Part shown: piece by piece, positions 11,124 through 22,603 of the stretch | How positions within the stretch are numbered: position 1 is the first letter of the stretch | Layout: every line of letters starts with the position of its first letter | NCBI GenBank assembly: GCA_032690845.1 | Contig: CM064429.1 | Span: 12,680,569 to 12,744,568 of the forward strand | Origin: Eleusine coracana subsp. coracana | Lineage: Eukaryota; Streptophyta; Magnoliopsida; Poales; Poaceae | Reading direction: 5' to 3' | Length of the DNA stretch: 64,000 nt | The notes under the pieces: model-generated | The model's database searches: none | Told to the model about the DNA's origin: nothing | The model's input: only the letters and a program-made list of their open reading frames with translations | Translations under genes and position numbers: made by a program

Positions 11124-12401
11124 TGTCGGTGTTTAGATCACCAACCAGTAGAATTTGTTCATAGGGGTGCGCGCTTCGGGTTCGGCGATGGCTAAGCAAA
11201 GGGACACGGGGGATTATGCTGGTTCGGGGAAGTCCCCTACGTCCAGTTCTCGGGCCTGCTCGTGTTACTTGCTCCGGTGAGGGCGTACAACGGTGGTGAG
11301 AGAGGAGAGTGCTCCAAGTCTTGGGTGCGAGTTGTGTGCCTGTGTGTGTGTGATTGCTATGGCTATGTGGTTGTTCTTCTTGTGTGTGTCTGTCTAGAGA
11401 ATAGAGTGGGTCTCCCCTTTTATACTTCAAGGAGATGGGCCCATTTACAGAGAGAGAGAGAGAGAGAAAGATTTCTACGCGTGACGAGTTGGTGGAGGCG
11501 TGTCGAAGAAGGCGAAGCCCTTGGTCGGCGGCATGGTCTTCGGTCTTTGCGGGCCCTATCGTCCCGGTCTTGCGGCAGGGGGTGGTACTGCGTCCGGGTG
11601 TGCCATCGCATGATGGCAGCGCAGCGGGCCTTGCCACGCCTACCACCGTCAGCAGGCACTGGTGCTGACGAAGGGGGCAGCTATCTGGGGGAATTTGACT
11701 CCTCGATACTATGTCAGCGTAGTGGGCATGACATTTAAGGTCGAGTGGTTGGCAGTTGTTGACCGTTGGCTCGCTCGACCCCCTCTGTCGGGAGTCGTTG
11801 TGTCGGGTTGCGTCTGTCCGGACCGGCTTGGAGTTGGAGTCCGTATCGTCCGGACGAGGCAATCGAGCTTCTCCACCCCGCCACTCCTGGCCTGGCCAGG
11901 GTTCCCTCACTCCGTCTTGTCAGCGCTCGGGTCCCACTGATGTGAGCTGACGGAGGCGGCGTTTGACTATCGATTGCGAGGGGGCGAGGGGGCATACTGT
12001 CGTCGTGACAGTAGTGGCAGCAGGGCATCCATCCTTTCCCCGGAGTAGATAGGTTCAGGCTAATGGCTGAGTCATCATCTTGGGAGTGTGAGTCGTGCCC
12101 ACGCTCTGTCAGACGGAGCGATCTGCCCTCTGCCCTTTGCGAGGGGTCGAGCGAGTCGTAGTGAATCTTCGATCCCCATTGAGGGGTCGAGCGGGACGCG
12201 ACCAGCCCTCGACCGCTCGAGGGTCGAGCGAGTCGGGATAGTGGCGCGGCCTTCGCGGCTAAGGCCTAACCGCCGCGGGGATGCTTCCTCTGGAGGCCCA
12301 TGATGGCGGCGCCTTGATGGCGATCCTATGGGCCCTGTTGAGTCTGACGCGTGTGAGCCCTTAAGGGGTGCCACGTGGCACCCTATTATTTACCCTCGAC
12401 A
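11124..12401 (-). repeat. 5' LTR of the Tat element (1278 bp)
   Basis: Bounded on the plus strand by TGTCGGTG at 11124 and CTCGACA ending at 12401, giving the inverted ends TGTCG/CGACA. A TATAAAAGG box lies on the minus strand at 11424-11416, suitable for the element promoter. An (AG)n run lies at about 11448-11467. Several GAGGGGTCGAGCG-type repeats lie in the right half (12130-12230). No other LTR of this element is present in the window. Confidence 0.85.
11416..11424 (-). promoter_or_regulatory. TATA box in the Tat LTR
   Basis: The minus strand reads TATAAAAGG within the LTR, at a spacing that would start transcription before the LTR end. It is the only clear TATA box seen in this LTR. 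Confidence 0.55.
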
Positions 12402-13135
12402 GTTCATTTCTGCCGTTGTGGACAACAAATTAGTGTCAAACGCGAAGGGGATTTTCATAAAAAGTGAATGCGGGGCCGAGCGGCATGGAAAAGTAGGTGA
12501 CACCGCTAGACTACGTATATACTGTTTAAGGAAAATAAGGTGTAACTATAATTGTAATTATATTGTACACCAATGTTTTTTTTTCATAATCAGCACAGAG
12601 TCATCCAATTCATACTGTATGTCTCTTGCTTAGTTGCAATGGAAAAATGAATGTAACAACTTTTATTGTCATCCGCTTAATTATTGTTATTTGGGTTCTA
12701 TTATATTATTATGTAATGTGACTATTTACGAACAAATTTAGGGTTTATGCAAAATGTGCAACCTACCTGATTTTTTTTAGTTTTGATTTTACGATAGAAA
12801 AGTAATTCTAATTGAAGTAAAATACCGATAAAATAACAAGCTTATCATTCTGCGAAACGAGTTACTTGTTGTTGACGTAACATACCAGCCTAAAATATAA
12901 ACTACAAAGCACATGGGTTAATTCTATCTCTTCACTCTGTTGACTCTCATTATGATGCCTTATTAGCCCCAAATCTCTTAATATATTGACGAGAGTTCAT
13001 CATATTATATTGATTATTGTTACTTACTATGATATTTTGCTTCATAGTGTCTTTTTTTAAAATTTCTATGTGAAATTAAGCTTGTAAACGTGAAAGAGAC
13101 AATGTTGAAAATGGGTCAACTCTCCATTAAAACAA
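12402..13135. other. AT-rich intergenic stretch
   Basis: I see no gene, LTR or clear inverted repeat here. The sequence is AT-rich with short homopolymer runs. Confidence 0.6.
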
Positions 13136-14065
13136 AGAGTAAAATGCATCGATAGTCATCGTACTTGTTCCGTTGTTTCAATTTGGTTATTATACTTATC
13201 AAATTGTAAATTATGGCCATTAAACTAGTTCATATGCATCAATATGATCATTATCTTCATAAACCTACATACTTTGATGACATGACATACGTATATTTGT
13301 GACTCACCGTCCACATATATGCTCACTCATTTAACCGGCACCTCAATTTTTCTTTTCTTTGCATTTAGACCCCTCATTACCATATTGTCTAATCCATGCA
13401 TGAATTTCAATCTATATTATTTATTCCTTTTGGAGAAGGCCACGGTGGTGATTATTGTATTTGTGGCGGTGGCAGTGCCCACAGCCGTGAGCAGCGGCGA
13501 CAGCGATGAAGCGCTGGCTACATCGGTTGCTGATGATGAGTAGGAATGTGGATGGCGCACGACTTCCGTTTGCTAGCAACGACGACTAAGTGACTTCTGT
13601 CAGCTAGTAACAAGAACGCATGTGTGCTTTGCATCATGCAACAACTGTAGATATCAACTATCATGGCTCTAATTCGTCTATATGAAGAACTTGCTCAAGT
13701 TTATAGTATGTCAAAATCTAGAATTTATTGCTTTGCTCTCTAGATTTCTGATTAATACTTTATCTTGATCTCAATTATACGACGTCATAACATGTATGTG
13801 GGTTAAACTATAAAACAACAACTTTAGTATAGTTTGTTGCTAGCCATAGTGCAGCTTTACTACCTGTTAGATGCGTGGGCATCCATGTGGACGATGAGTC
13901 ATGAATATATATATGTCACGTTAGCAAAATATGTAGTGTTATAAAGTTAATGACCGTATCAATGTGTATAAGCTAGTTTAGTGGTCATAATTTAGAATTT
14001 AATGAGTGCAATGGTCAAATTGAAACAAACAAACAAGTATAATAGCTATTGATGTATTTTACTCT
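13136..14065. mobile_element. Foldback (long terminal inverted repeat) element, 930 bp
   Basis: The left end AGAGTAAAATGCATCGATAG pairs with the right end, whose complement reads AGAGTAAAATACATCAATAG. The pairing continues imperfectly for roughly 200 bp on each side. The two arms carry matching blocks for the ATTATGGCCATTAAACTAG stretch and the CCGTCCACAT stretch. The centre (about 13435-13620) is GC-richer and contains GCGGCGACAGCG-like sequence. No transposase is present, and a clear target duplication could not be identified. It is probably a non-autonomous, MULE-like or foldback MITE. Confidence 0.7.
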
Positions 14066-14304
14066 AAAAAAAAATGGGTGAAAACCTCAGCGTGCGGCAC
14101 CTCAAGCCCTCACAAGATGTCCATTCGGCCTAACACACAAAGCCCAAGCCCAACACTTCCATGTCTTGTAGAAGCTCCATAAAAAATATTCCCCAAATCT
14201 AAAGATTTTTCACGAATCTAAAATATCAACACTTTATAATATAGATTTGGAGTTCAAACCTACCTCAAATGCAAAAAGGCAGAATACCAAAGTTATATCT
14301 CTCT

Positions 14305-14766
14305 CAAAGACCTCTAAGAGCAGCCACAACGTTAAGCAAGAGCGAAGCATGGAGTGGAAAAAACTTAACCGAGAACGTTGTGGGAATCAAACCACATGCA
14401 TGGTTCGAACGAAGCTGCATCAAACGAATAAAGTAGTCCCTTCGTTCGTCAATTCTTGTCGTTCGGGCCACACCAAACGAATAAAGTACTCTCTCCGTTC
14501 ACCAATTCTTATCTTTCGGACAGGAGAAATGAACCAGCCACTATCTGAACGACAAGTACAAGAATGGAGGGAGTAATATGTTTGAGAGGCATTGCACCTC
14601 TGGCCGAGTTGGCAAGTTGTGGTTGGTTTCTTCCCGCATCAGGCCAAGAGATAAAATAGTTATTTACTCAACAATAGGACCCACACATAATGAGGGCACT
14701 ATATCATGAAAAAGCGAATTGAACCGTGCTTGTTTGGTTCGACGCGACACTGCTGATGCTCTAAGA
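14305..14766. mobile_element. Possible MITE with AGAGCA ends
   Basis: The left edge TAAGAGCAGCCACAACG and the complement of the right edge CTTAGAGCATCAGC share the TAAGAGCA/TTAGAGCA start seen in many small grass transposons. The internal sequence is non-coding. A 110-codon frame across part of it has no motif and overlaps a Stowaway remnant. The edges are tentative. Confidence 0.3.
14489..14573. mobile_element. Short Stowaway-type MITE
   Basis: The ends CTCTCTCCGTTC and GAATGGAGGGAG are inverted copies of the Stowaway consensus CTCCCTCCGT. TA dinucleotides flank both sides (14487-14488 and 14574-14575). At 85 bp it is shorter than most. A further terminus-like copy (TAGTCCCTTCGTTCG) lies just upstream near 14433, suggesting a nested or rearranged insertion. 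Confidence 0.6.
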
Positions 14767-16021
14767 TAGAGTCAAAAACATCTTATTTGGACTTCGGAGG
14801 TGAAAAATTTAAGGGCCATGTGCAGAGGAGCCTGACTCAGCAATGCATTTTTTATATGAAGTGCACTTTGTGGCGATTAAAATAATACCAATGTCGTCGA
14901 TCATTTTGAGTGATACAAGATCAGATCCCAGTTTGTCTCACTTGGATCGAGGAGGGAGTTCAGATTTTTGGAAGGAGAAGTCTCTATTTTCAATTTGTCC
15001 GATTAATTATGATTAATCATCCTTATCATTCTAATTAGGGTGAACGACTTGAGTAGCTCGATTAGATTCGAGGTCGTCTCACTAATCATGATTAGAGACG
15101 AGTAGTGTCCATTCTGATCGAGGACGACTAGCCCTGCCAGGCTCCCCAACGGTAATTTGGCCCATCTGGCAATGTGGGTTCGGCCCAGGCCCACTAGGGT
15201 TTCAGCTGTTAGGCAGTCCTCCTCTCCGTGTTCATTTGAGCTGCCGCCACATCCCTTCTATATTCGTTCTCTCCCCTCCTCTCTTCGGTCTGTCCCTCTG
15301 CGTAGCTCAAGGCTACTGATGTCGACCCCCCTAAATCTGCTGCTGCTCCTCCTCCCCCTAGATCGGCTGCTGTTGCTGGAAATACTACATTTTTGTGTAT
15401 CTTAGGTCGTCCTGATCAATGTCAAGGGTAGTGGACAATCAGACAACCTGATCAGACTGATCAGGCATCAATTAGTCGCCTTAATCGGATGAATAATTGC
15501 TTGATTGACCTTATCGGTTCTCCAGGGATCAGATTGAATCCACTGATCTGAAAACGTGGGGAGGAGTTGTGGCAACGTCATGGATGCAACATAAATACTA
15601 AATGTGTTAAACCAGATTTATTTTGAAATAGTATTTATGTAGCATCTCTATGAAACAAATATAAGCATTAAGACTAGTATTTCCATCATCCATTAGCTCA
15701 TTAATATTTGAGCAATTGATATTCACGGCATTTGCCCAAAAAGATACTGTAAAACGAAATGTTTTTGATAGTTTCTGGTTTGTTCTGCAGTGTTACCACA
15801 AGCTTAAATAAAGAGAAATTTAATGGTTAAATTGTACTGATGGAGAACATCAAGATAAGCAAATGCACTAGATACAGAAAATAAATAAATAAGGGAGAGC
15901 AATTGAAGCATGAAACCATGAACAACACTAAATGTTGCATCCATCTTAATGGTTGTCATTGGTAAACTCATTCTAATTGTGTAACAAAGAACAGAACTTG
16001 CCCCTGAAATGCTTACCATTT
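14767..16021. other. Intergenic stretch with TGATTAATCA-type repeats
   Basis: About 15003-15120 and 15405-15540 carry many short GATTAATCATG, CTGATCAG and GTCGTC repeats. They flank a GC-rich centre (15130-15390) that looks like gene-leader sequence (GGCCCAGGCCCACTAGGGTTT, then CT-rich). It could be a hAT-like non-autonomous element that captured a promoter or leader fragment, but I could not define termini. From 15560 to 16021 the sequence is AT-rich, with the 3' flank of the permease gene at its right end. Confidence 0.4.
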
Positions 16022-18061
16022 CTAATGCCAGAATGCTAGGACCACAGCAACACCGAAAAGTACCATGAGAGCAGCAGTTCCTCCAGGCAAAATATCTTCA
16101 TATGAATTAGGCAACCTAATGGATGATGCATCCAAACAAAAATGTTGATCAATAGACAGATGTTGGTATCACATACAGGTTAACGGCTCAGAGACTAAAA
16201 TTTAGGTGTGATCCCAATACTACAAAACTTACATGCTGAATTATGTCATCGTTTTCAGAATAAAATGCATAAATACACATTTTATCCACTCAAGGAAAGA
16301 CCAAAGAGACCATAATTTGATCCGAAAGACAGTGGCACAGGCTTTGTTCTTTGCCATCAGAATGACACATCTTATTAGATTAACCAAAATGGCAATTGAT
16401 GCACATTGAGCAAATTCGAAAAATCATTCAGATGAACATCTTATTATATTTACCAAATTCACTGTTTAAAAATAGAACTTGTTCAAAGAGGCCCGTGCTC
16501 AAAATTACAATGACCTATGGATCATAGACCTTAACTACTCTATAGTTATCATTTTAGCATGAGCTGACGCTCTTATGTTTTATGTGAATTTCTCTTCATT
16601 TTTGAATGTTGTTTATAAATTACTTTTAGAAGAGACATGAGCTAGTTGGTGTTACCTCTTCCGTTTCTGCGAGCGATGAATCCAAGCCATTACTGGCGGT
16701 AGGATCCCAAACAAGAAGCAGTTTGCATAAACCCCAGCGAAATCCAGTGCCTTGGAGAAGGCTGCTGAGAAGAATGATGCAATGAAGATTGGAATCACTA
16801 ACACTGTCCATGTTAAAATTGCTCTATTTTTTGCAAGACCAGTACTACCACTAGCATAAGCATGCTGCATACATCCTTTCTTTGGTGAAAACCTCTGAAA
16901 AATTAACTCCACTGTGTCTGACAGCTGCTTAGGAAAGCTCACTGCATACCCTATCATGCTCGTCGCTAGTGCAGCAAAAGCGAAGCCTCGAACAGCAGGC
17001 AATACTGCTGGATTTACTGAGAGAAGCAGCTTAATAGGATCATCAAAGGTAGCATTGCCACCAGCACTAGCCAGTCCCAGAATGACCGCATTCCACGATA
17101 GCACCATTGCCAACGGCACAAAGCCCCCAATCAGTATTGCTTTCCGAGCATCATACACAGAATCTCCCACAATCTTGCAGATGAATGGAGTGATTACGTG
17201 GAAGCCCAGAGTTAGCACTGTCACTGGAATGGCCGGCAAGATCGCACCAGGGCTCCAGCAAGCGTAGCTAAGAGATTTTAGCAAGCTACTCCGGCCAACA
17301 GACACGCCCGTCACCACAAGCGCGGTGATTGAGGCCAGCATCAAGCCACAGAGAACGCGATTGGCGCCATCGACGGTCTTGAATGGGAAGAACGCGATGA
17401 GAGCGCCCGCGAAGCACGGGAAGATGGCATTGGCCATGACCGGATTCAGTCCGGGGAACAGCTGAGAGACCAGAGATCCGATTCCAGCGACGCAGGCGAC
17501 GAGTAGGGAGAAGCTGAGCGCGGCGTACACGACGGCTACGACGGCCCCGGGGCCCGCCCCGAGTGTGCTCGACGCAAGTCCCGTGAAGCTGACCTCCTCC
17601 ACTCCGCCTTCCTCCATGGCAGCGAAGCTAAGCTCAGCGACCAGAATGATGGAGGACACGACGTAGGCCCAGGAGAGCACGATGGCCGCCGCGGAGGGGG
17701 TCTGGCCGGAACGAATTGTGGCGGACGGCAGGCCAAGCATGCCCGGCCCAACCGCCGTGCCCACGATGAGACTCACCGCCGCCCAGAAGCTCTTCTTCTC
17801 CCCGCTGCCGACGGAGCTCGCATCGGTGAGAACCGGTTCTTGGACGGCGTCGCTGCTGCTGCTGCTGCGCCGCCACCGCCATTGCCGCCTTGGCGACGGA
17901 AATGGTAGTGGCAGCGGCGATGGAGATGGCAGGGGCTTCGCTGATGCTACTACAAGGGGCCGACACGGTATGAGACGGCAAAAACAAGGGGACGGGAGTG
18001 CGGTGGCCGGCGATGAGGAGGGTGTGAATTTGAGGGGCTGGCGGCGGCTGCACAGCAACAT
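16022..18061 (-). CDS. Plastid-type tryptophan/tyrosine permease family protein (two exons)
   Basis: Exon 1 is 18061-16656 and exon 2 is 16115-16022 on the minus strand. The intron (16655-16116) starts GTAACA and ends TTAG, and splicing keeps the frame, giving about 499 residues. Residues 1-85 are Ser/Pro/Arg-rich, as in a plastid transit peptide. From about residue 90 there are roughly eleven hydrophobic segments. The first carries VGTAVGPGMLGLP, typical of the Trp/Tyr permease family (amino acid/auxin permease superfamily). Exon 2 supplies the last membrane segment, ending VVLAFWH. By family, it is likely a proton-coupled aromatic amino acid carrier in a plastid membrane, but the substrate is not proven. 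The sequence looks intact, with no stops or frameshifts. Without exon 2 the unspliced frame ends early after a QKRKR stretch. Confidence 0.9.
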
Positions 18062-18590
18062 AGCTGAAATTTGTGAAGATCCAGGGTCAAAGAAGGTGAT
18101 TATGAGCGTTGACTATTAGGAGGAGCCATGCGTATGTGATTATTAAGATGGAGTGAGAGCATCTGCAAGACTTCCTAATAATCATCCCTAAATCAAATTA
18201 AGTGAGGTTTAATGAAAAACTATTTCTCCAATAGTTCTCTTTCTATTTTTATTAACTTCCTAAACCATCCTCAATCGAAAATAAAAAGGAAAGAAATTAA
18301 CCCCCAATCCCACTCCTCCCATGTTGGCGGCGAGCTTCGCGCCATTCTCTGCCCGGTAAAAACTCATCCTGCCGCCCCAGTCACTCGATTTACCCCGCCC
18401 CGCCGTCTCGCTCCTTTCCCCGGCGAGGCGCTCGCTTGTGGCCCGCCGAACCGCCTCGGTTGGCTGCCTCGCCCTCACCGCGTTGCCTCGCCTAAGCCGC
18501 ACCGCCACACGGGGAGCACTTCCTCCCCTGACGAGCCGCTGCTCGTGCCCCGCTGCCCAGCCTCGGTATGCCTGTGAAGGATTTTTTGTG
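18062..18590. other. Upstream flank of the permease gene with Pack-MULE-like sequence
   Basis: A GAGAGCATCTGCAAGAC sequence at about 18155 resembles termini of small grass Mutator-like elements. It is followed by an AT-rich arm and then an abruptly GC-rich part (18300-18590) with codon-like composition. This arrangement fits a Pack-MULE that captured a gene fragment, but no matching right terminus was found. The permease promoter should lie within the first few hundred bases. No clear TATA box was seen. Confidence 0.3.
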
Positions 18591-19030
18591 CCACCTTCAT
18601 CATTTGGTAATACGTCTTTGCAGTTGGCTCGGGCTCCTCTTTTCTAGGTACTTCATCCACGTGTGTTTCATGATAGTCATTTAACATGTCTCCTACACCG
18701 GCATCTGCATCATAATGCTCCATGCATTGTCTCACTACCTCTGCCTCGGACGCTCGCCTTCACCATGGGGCGTTCATCGGGTATAGTCTAGCATAAATTC
18801 ATTCTTGCAAAGGTGTATGCCTATGACCTCTTTATTGTGTCGACGCATGTTTCTATGATTATCGCAGAGACACTAAGTGACACTTATTCCTTTAACCTTG
18901 ACAAATGATTGTTCCAAAAACTTATTGGTCTTTCGAATCCATTCACTAGTGTACTTTCCGTTCTTTGTTCGTACATCCACTCATGGTTCGGCATCCTCTA
19001 ATATATCAGCGAGTAAAATTAAAAATACTT
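18590..19030 (-). pseudogene. CACTA (En/Spm) transposase-associated domain fragment
   Basis: The minus strand, in two or three frames, encodes the N-terminal domain found before TNP2-type CACTA transposases. It shows a SEWIRKTNKFLEQSF block, a damaged Cys-rich stretch, HLCKNEFMLDYTR followed by a stop where Trp is expected, then PHGE. A downstream YDADAGVGDMLNDYHETHV and EPTAKTYYQMM block follows. Frameshifts and at least two stops are present. The rest of the transposase is missing to the left, where GC-rich DNA begins. Confidence 0.7.
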
Positions 19031-19914
19031 TTATCTACATGATGTATATAATGTCTAATAGGTGAAGATAGGTCCTAATCCCATCCGAGGGTCTGTATTG
19101 AAGTTAGTTTTCATGGTCTACTCCTTTCCGAAATAGAATTTCGGCAGCACATCCCCGCTGTTCTCCAAATACACGTCCTGCAAAGAAGATTGTATATCCG
19201 GGGAACAACGGAGAGGTGATGCTGAAACTCTATCTTGGATCAGAGTAGATCATAGAAACTAACTCCAACTACGCATCCTCGGGCTGTCCAAAAAACATGA
19301 ACAAAAACAGATACAACCATAGACATGCAAAGAACGACATATTTCTAACTGTATCTCTTCGAACGGGAGACACCTAACTAGGCCACGTGACCTACAAATA
19401 TGAAAGGAAATAGAGGTCTTTTTGCCTCACCTTGTTGTCCTGCAATATGACGTGTCGAGGATGGTGCAACAACCGCTAGCATGCAAAAAAAAAAAACGAG
19501 GGCTCTTTTAATTATATAGTTATCAAACCTTTGTTCATAAAAAGCATTGGGCAGCAAGAATCATGACAGAGCAATTGGCTTCATGATCATGTTTTAGCCT
19601 ACACTAGAAACACTATACTGATAGTAACAATGGCTTCATAAATTCTAACATATTTAACTCGCCACCAGTGCAACATCAGACGACAGGGATCATAGTGTTA
19701 CTAAAACATTGACAAGGTACATTCAAAATTAAAAAGTGTGATTGTACTGAACAATGTATAAGTGAACAAGAAAAATAAATTTTAAAAATATATGTATCAT
19801 TCATATTCGTTCTGCAGTCTACAAGTGTTCATGTATAAAGAACAGAAGACACCAGTCCTAATTGAGTCTGAATCCATGTCCCAGTTCAGAGGTCCCAAAT
19901 TAACTAATGCTAAT
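19031..19914. other. Non-coding stretch, probably 5' part of the CACTA remnant, then AT-rich DNA
   Basis: 19031-19490 sits upstream of the CACTA transposase fragment on the minus strand and may be its leader. No terminal CACTA repeat was found. 19490-19914 is AT-rich, with a 13-base A run near 19485, and has no gene that I can support. Confidence 0.4.
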
Positions 19915-20482
19915 ATTGCATAATGTCCAAAATTATATTAAACAAAAACATCAGGGAAGATTTGATTAATGGTAATTTGCTTGATATAATTAAGCACTAT
20001 AACAAAAACAGATGTCCAAAATTATGGCCAAATCATTTTGACTGGATACTTGTAGGCGAGAGAGATGGTCTGCTACTGAATTCTCGACCCCTCTCTTATC
20101 TTGGATTTCTATGTCGAATTCTTGGAGAAGAAGGATCCAACGAATGAGTCAGGGTTTGGCATCTTTCTTTGTTAAAAGATATTTAAGGGCTGCATGATCT
20201 GAGTATACGATGACTTTTGACCCTACCAGATAAAATCTAAATTTATCTATGGTAAAGACGACTGCTAATAACTCTTTCTTAGTGGTGGCATAGTTGAGCT
20301 GAGGGCATGTTAGGGTCTTACTTGCATAAGAGATTGCATAGTGCGTTTTTTCTTTGCATTGTCCTAAGACAGCCCCAACGGCATAGTCGCTTGCGTCACA
20401 CATGATCTCAAAGCGTAACTTCCAATCTGGTGGCTGGATGATAGGGGCGGTGACTAATGCTTCCTTTAGTGTCTGGAAAGCT
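19915..20482 (-). pseudogene. Athila-like gypsy element, RNase H fragment (left part of a split element)
   Basis: The minus strand carries an RNase H domain: the CDASDYAVGAVLGQ box, ISYASKTLTCPQLNYATTKKE, and VYSDHAALKYLLTKKDAKP, followed by a stop and then the FDIEIQDKRGVENSVADHLS end. Downstream of this the frame decays by about 19930. On the right it stops at 20482, where CRM-like copy B is inserted. The same reading frame continues on the far side of B at 41303, so both parts belong to one element. Confidence 0.85.
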
Positions 20483-21405
20483 TGATGAGGACATCACTGC
20501 TATGGATACATACAACACTCCTCCAATTCTGGACTTGCAAGGTCCAATTACTAGAGCTCGTGCATGCCGACTAAATTTAGAGGTGAGCTCGTTCCTACGT
20601 TCTTCACTATATGTTACTTTTGAAAATGGTTTGCTACCTAATGATTATTTTATAATTAGGAACCATGGAGAGGACTAGGAGATGATGGGAGAAGATGTTG
20701 GGAATGTGGAGGACCAGCAAGGGCTTGGAAGCCAAAGTGGAGGCCCAATCAAAACCGACTTCGAGTCTGTTTTAGGGCCCAGAATCAGTCTGCAATAAAA
20801 CGGTCGCCCAGGACGCATAAAGACTCGGATTTGGACGTTCTATATATGCACGGAAAGATAAGGAGAATACCTTTCCAATGCCGCTGGCCTCATGTAAAAA
20901 TTCATCCGAAGTCATCGGGAATCGTTGAAACAAGAGAAGGTCCAGAATCTGTAGCGGTGCTGCGTCGCCTATTTTTGGCTTTTGGGCTTTGTATCTACTT
21001 GAGCCCAATTAGGGGCGCATCCAGAGGGTCTTGCACTATCCTAGGGTCTTCATATATAGCCATCGCCGCACCATTAGGGTTCGGGTTTTGCTTAGATCAA
21101 TTCTGTTCATAAACAGTGTCGCCGTTCATCGGTTTGTGAGACCCCAACTTCGAGAGTTTAATCATACATCTGCAATTGTGTTGCATTCTTCGTTGTTCTT
21201 GCTTGTGTTCTTGATTCGTAGACAGGGATTAGCCTTCTCGGCGAGGTCAATCGTCTTTGGATGGTTGATAACCAGAGGAGACGTCGTGCTGCGATTGCGG
21301 GGTTTAGAACATGATGTTCTGAAGCCGGATCGATTTATGTGTCGCCTCCGACCAAATCAACTTACCAAGAATCTTTCAGAAGATCGGGAACCCTTGTTCA
21401 CATCA
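20483..21405 (+). repeat. 5' LTR of copy B
   Basis: Runs from TGATGAGG to CACATCA. It is preceded by AAGCT, which is repeated after the 3' LTR. It contains the same partial coding stretch (TPPILDLQG...RLNLEVSSF) as the other LTRs and a TATATA box near 21051-21056. Confidence 0.92.
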
Positions 21406-21407
21406 AG

Positions 21408-21420
21408 TGGTAATCAGAGC
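21408..21420 (+). other. Primer binding site of copy B
   Basis: TGGTAATCAGAGC lies two bases after the LTR. It resembles the initiator-tRNA-Met complement TGGTATCAGAGC with one extra A. Copy C has the same extra base. Confidence 0.75.
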
Positions 21421-22603
21421 TTCAGGTGCACCGTCAGGTTCGCACTACCCTTTAGTTTTGTTTTTGTATTCTTTCTATCGTCCACAGAAAAGCCAAAAAA
21501 AAAATTTTCCCCCGCCCATAACCACGTGTTTAGCCTTTGCATATTTCAATTTCAGAGTCCATAGTGTTGAGTTTATGCCCTAGTTCTTGTTTAGTCGCTG
21601 GTTTAGTTTGTTTTTTTATCGTCAGTAGTATTTCCCTTGCAACCCTAGCCGCCATCCCCTTCACCATCCTCGATTTTGTCGGCTTTGTGTGCTAGTGTTG
21701 ATTGATCAACACGCCCACCCTCAACACCTCGGACCAATTCTCACAAATTCCACTTTCCGCTGCATCCACCCCGCCAAAGAAATCCCTACCCGACCCCAAA
21801 CCCGACTCGGGTTTCACTCAAACCCTACGTTTCTTCATAACCGATTCCGACATCCCTTCGGTAAAACGGCCATAACTTTTCATTCGGTTGTCCATTTTGG
21901 CTTAAGTTTTTACAGGATATTCTTGACAAAAAGTTGAGGTGACCCACACTATGCTACGCCCTATGTGCCCTCGTCAAAAAATTCAAAAACAATCGGGAAG
22001 ATAAATAAAAAATTCATTCAAGTTGAAACCCGACGTTTTCTGAAACTTCAAGATTTTCTGTAGGCCACGTCCTAGCTCTGTTTGAGCTGAAATTTTTTGT
22101 GGTTTCTCCCCCTTTGCTAGTGAGTTGGAAAAAAAATCAAAAAAATAAAAAAAGAAATTTGGGATTCCTACTAGTGCTCCATCTAGCCCCGTGGAATTTC
22201 TGAGTTTTGCTGTTTTACATTTAGCCCCTTGTTCTCGACTGTGTGCCTTTGTCTCCTTGTTTCTTCTTTGCTATCACTACTATTCTAGGACATTGATTTA
22301 GACCAGCAACTAGGGACAAGTTACTTGGGCACTTATTCAGCTTTACTATCTGTTTTTGATTTGTGTGCCACTCACATATATATATTTGGTCTTCCTAGCT
22401 CTACATACTTCTTCTGGACAGCACATAGGTTATTTTGTAATCCTTACAATCGTGAAACACACCTCCCTGGTGTCCTTCGCTTTGTTGTTTTCAGAACTTT
22501 ATAAGAGCTTTGCAAGAAGCTTCCTTTTGCTGTGTTGAGAGGCACCACTTCTTAGTAGTTTTGTAGGGATAACCTTCACTTTTTGTTTCCTGTTTTGGTG
22601 TTT
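21421..22603 (+). other. Untranslated leader of copy B
   Basis: About 1.2 kb between the primer site and gag, closely similar to the leaders of copies A2 and C. No conserved ORF is seen. It has A-rich runs near 21487 and 22130-22160. Confidence 0.65.

Larger units (their letters stand above)
3958..12401 (-). mobile_element. Tat-lineage Ty3/gypsy element (minus strand), 3' LTR missing
   Basis: From right to left on the minus strand: 5' LTR (12401-11124), primer binding site TGGCGCGCCAGG, leader, gag, protease, reverse transcriptase, RNase H, a second archaeal-type RNase H, integrase, and a non-coding stretch with an opposite-strand ORF tail. This order, the primer site and the dual RNase H are hallmarks of the Tat lineage (RIRE2/Grande-like). 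Every domain has stops or frameshifts. The element is cut at its 3' side by CRM-like copy A2 at about 3955, so there is no 3' LTR and no target duplication to check. It is probably one of the older insertions in the window. Confidence 0.85.

Noticed and set aside
11262..11738. A 158-codon plus-strand frame in the Tat LTR
   Set aside because: It lies wholly inside the LTR, spans the TATA box and AG repeat and has no domain. It is chance coding in GC-rich DNA.
14247..14576. A 110-codon plus-strand frame
   Set aside because: It overlaps a Stowaway remnant and other terminus-like sequence and has no recognisable motif.
17634..18119. Long frames on both strands over the permease N-terminus
   Set aside because: They are GC-driven shadows of the permease exon, which alone has the family motifs.
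19915..20482. RNase H fragment as a separate element from the Athila-like piece at 41303
   Set aside because: The AAGCT duplication of copy B and the matching frame on each side show they were one sequence.
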